This document shows positions 5,489 through 6,515 of a DNA stretch of 6,515 nt, piece by piece (within the stretch, counting starts at the first letter, position 1; the number at the start of each line of letters is the position of its first letter). The stretch covers positions 1 through 6,515 of the forward strand of contig JAHFHI010000073.1 of assembly GCA_023246995.1 (NCBI GenBank), in the 5' to 3' direction. The notes below the pieces were generated by a model that saw only the letters and a list, made by a program, of their open reading frames with translations, was not told the origin of the DNA and did no database searches. This DNA is from Candidatus Omnitrophota bacterium. Lineage in GTDB: Bacteria > Omnitrophota > Omnitrophia > Omnitrophales > Aquincolibacteriaceae. A program made the position numbers and the translations under genes.

Positions 5489-5510
5489 TTTTTATAAAGG
5501 CCGATAAAAA
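5489..5510. terminator. Small AT inverted repeat between convergent genes
   Basis: TTTTTAT (5489-5495) and ATAAAAA (5504-5510) flank AAAGGCCG and fill nearly all of the 24-bp gap between two convergent stops. It could act as a bidirectional terminator, but the stem is all A-T, so support is weak. Confidence 0.22.
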
Positions 5511-5512
5511 TT

Positions 5513-6001
5513 CTACTGGGTAAGAGCCCGGCCGCCGGCGCATCCCGCGCCCGAACCGGTCGGGACGTTGGCCGTGCCATCGCTTGTCGATCCCACGACA
5601 ATCCCCGTTTGATCCACACAATAGGTGTTGGTGGCCGTAATCCCGGGAGTGATGGGGGTGGCGATCAGGGAATACGTCGTGGCCGGGGCGTCCCCCACTT
5701 GGTAAGCGATATTAAAGCCGTGTTTGGTGGGCTGGTTCCAGGTTGTGTCAAGATATCCAGGGCCTACGGCGGGAGTGCTCAACAGGGCGATGCTTGGGGC
5801 ATAGGCCGGCGGCACCTGGGCCGAGCGGTAGTTTTCACTCGATGTGCTGAAGGTCCTCAATTCCGCGCGGATCGCGTTTTCATGGGCGTTCATACGGGCG
5901 CGTAAAAGGTTGGGGATGGAGATTGCGGCCAGAAGTCCGATAATCGCGACCACGACCATGATCTCGACCAGCGTGAAGCCTTTTTGAAGAATTTGTTTCA
6001 T
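5513..6001 (-). CDS. Type IV pilin-like / type II secretion pseudopilin precursor
   Basis: A 162-residue prepilin. The leader MKQILQKG (1-8) ends in the Gly required for prepilin peptidase. The mature protein starts FTLVE with Phe at +1 and Glu at +5 (E13), followed by the hydrophobic helix IMVVVAIIGLLAAISIPNLL, the standard N-methylation and assembly segment. The small head (about 60-162) has NTYCVDQ and a C-terminal Gly/Ala tail. Cys128 and Cys154 could form the C-terminal disulfide loop typical of pilins. It would sit in the inner membrane until assembled into a pilus or pseudopilus. ATG 6001 is chosen because it gives a normal 8-residue leader. Frames extended upstream would add a long leader and overlap the divergent gene. 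No assembly genes (ATPase, platform, peptidase) are present nearby, so it looks like an isolated pilin gene. A GspG-like role is possible but unproven. Confidence 0.88.
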   Translation of the reverse strand: MKQILQKGFTLVEIMVVVAIIGLLAAISIPNLLRARMNAHENAIRAELRTFSTSSENYRSAQVPPAYAPSIALLSTPAVGPGYLDTTWNQPTKHGFNIAYQVGDAPATTYSLIATPITPGITATNTYCVDQTGIVVGSTSDGTANVPTGSGAGCAGGRALTQ

Positions 6002-6010
6002 GCGTCCCAG

Positions 6011-6039
6011 AGCATAGATTAAAAAGGACTGGTGTTCAA
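6011..6039 (-). promoter_or_regulatory. Promoter candidate for the pilin gene
   Basis: On the complement, TTGAAC (6034-6039) and TATGCT (6011-6016) are separated by exactly 17 bp. The -10 ends 9 bp before the ATG at 6001, so the transcript would have almost no leader. The only ribosome-site-like sequence (GGGA) overlaps the same few bases. Confidence 0.38.
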
Positions 6040-6098
6040 AGACTTTTTTGCCGAATTTAAGGTAGTATTCAAACGTCAAAAAGGCCATAATCTTTAAA

Positions 6099-6515
6099 AT
6101 GAAAATCGTCCAATACACCTGCACGCATTGCGGGAAACGTTTTGAGGCCGAGGAGCGCGAAGTCCTCGAATGCCCGGGATGTTTCTGGAGCACCTCCGTT
6201 AAAAAAGAAGAGGATCTTGGCGGCGAACCGGTGAGCAAGCCTCCATCTTCTGCCTCCGGGGCGAGGGGCCCCGGCGCGTTGACCCGGGTTCTGGTCCCGG
6301 CGGCAGCGGTTTTACTCATCGCGGGGGCTGCTGTTTTTCTTTATCTGTTTGTCTATCCGACGATGACGCGGGTTTTAGAGCGCGCGAAAAAGACTTCGCT
6401 CGCTCCTGACGAGAAGACCCCCAATTCCGGCGGCCCGCAGGATCAAAAGAAAACACCGCGGGACAAGAAGTCGTCCGCGACCGTTGCGCCCGCGCCGGAA
6501 GTTTTCGGCGGGCTG
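6099..6515 (+). CDS. Zinc-ribbon, single-pass membrane protein (partial, 5' end)
   Basis: The first 139 residues of a gene that runs off the right edge. The N-terminus is a compact zinc ribbon: CTHC at 8-11 and CPGC at 25-28, four cysteines spaced to hold one zinc ion. A Ser/Pro/Gly-rich linker, one transmembrane segment (about 64-86, VLVPAAAVLLIAGAAVFLYLF) and a Lys/Pro/Asp-rich low-complexity region follow. The topology suggests a cytoplasmic zinc ribbon and an outside-facing C-terminal part, which is not in the window. Proteins of this form (ribbon, membrane anchor, exported domain) occur in many Gram-negative lineages as envelope or regulatory proteins, and the missing part decides which. 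The ATG has no Shine-Dalgarno, but CATAAT ends 8 bp before it. The gene diverges from the pilin gene with 97 bp between starts. Confidence 0.8.
   Translation, partial: MKIVQYTCTHCGKRFEAEEREVLECPGCFWSTSVKKEEDLGGEPVSKPPSSASGARGPGALTRVLVPAAAVLLIAGAAVFLYLFVYPTMTRVLERAKKTSLAPDEKTPNSGGPQDQKKTPRDKKSSATVAPAPEVFGGL

Noticed and set aside
6002..6319. Longer pilin start giving 268 residues
   Set aside because: It would place about 106 residues before the prepilin leader and overlap the divergent zinc-ribbon gene. The 8-residue leader from 6001 is standard.

Overview
The window reads as chromosomal DNA from an uncultured-type Gram-negative bacterium with moderate G+C, slightly above half by eye. An outer-membrane-type lipoprotein, two exported proteins and a type IV pilin-like protein indicate a diderm envelope. 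The style of the pilin (compact type II secretion/type IV pseudopilin N-terminus followed by a short Thr/Gly/Pro-rich head) and the dispersed hairpin repeats remind me of Omnitrophota or a related PVC/FCB-adjacent lineage. That placement is an impression and not a demonstrated identification.

Layout. Positions 1-121 hold what is probably the 3' end of a plus-strand gene, although the antisense frame is equally open. A weak hairpin plus T-run and a TATAAT box separate it from an RmuC-family gene (246-1478). Then come tRNA-Thr(UGU) and tRNA-Tyr(GUA), separated by a 217-bp spacer that is almost entirely palindromic repeat: an AT-rich hairpin followed by a MITE-like nest of G/C-rich inverted repeats. 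The two tRNAs are followed, 50 bp on, by a secreted von Willebrand factor A protein with two tandem discoidin-like C-terminal repeats (1977-3548). Just after it sits a broken small secreted-protein reading frame (3555-3738) that runs out in the 3' end of a convergent small lipoprotein gene (3704-4066, minus).

A divergent promoter region (4067-4249) serves the lipoprotein on the minus strand and a 412-residue exported protein of unknown function on the plus strand (4250-5488), which has a good extended -10 promoter and a GTG start. It converges on a prepilin-like gene (5513-6001, minus), only 24 bp apart. Divergent from the pilin is the 5' part of a zinc-ribbon, single-membrane-pass protein (6099 to the window end).

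The genes do not form one obvious pathway. The common theme is cell envelope and export: five of the seven protein genes, or six of eight counting the broken frame, carry a signal peptide, lipobox, prepilin leader or internal membrane anchor. No mobile-element transposase, CRISPR array, restriction system or other defence system is visible. The parts least explained are the palindromic element inside the tRNA spacer, the unknown 412-residue exported protein, the Glu-to-Gln change in the RmuC signature, the frameshifted remnant after the VWA gene, and several start codons lying only 8-11 bp after a -10-like box.
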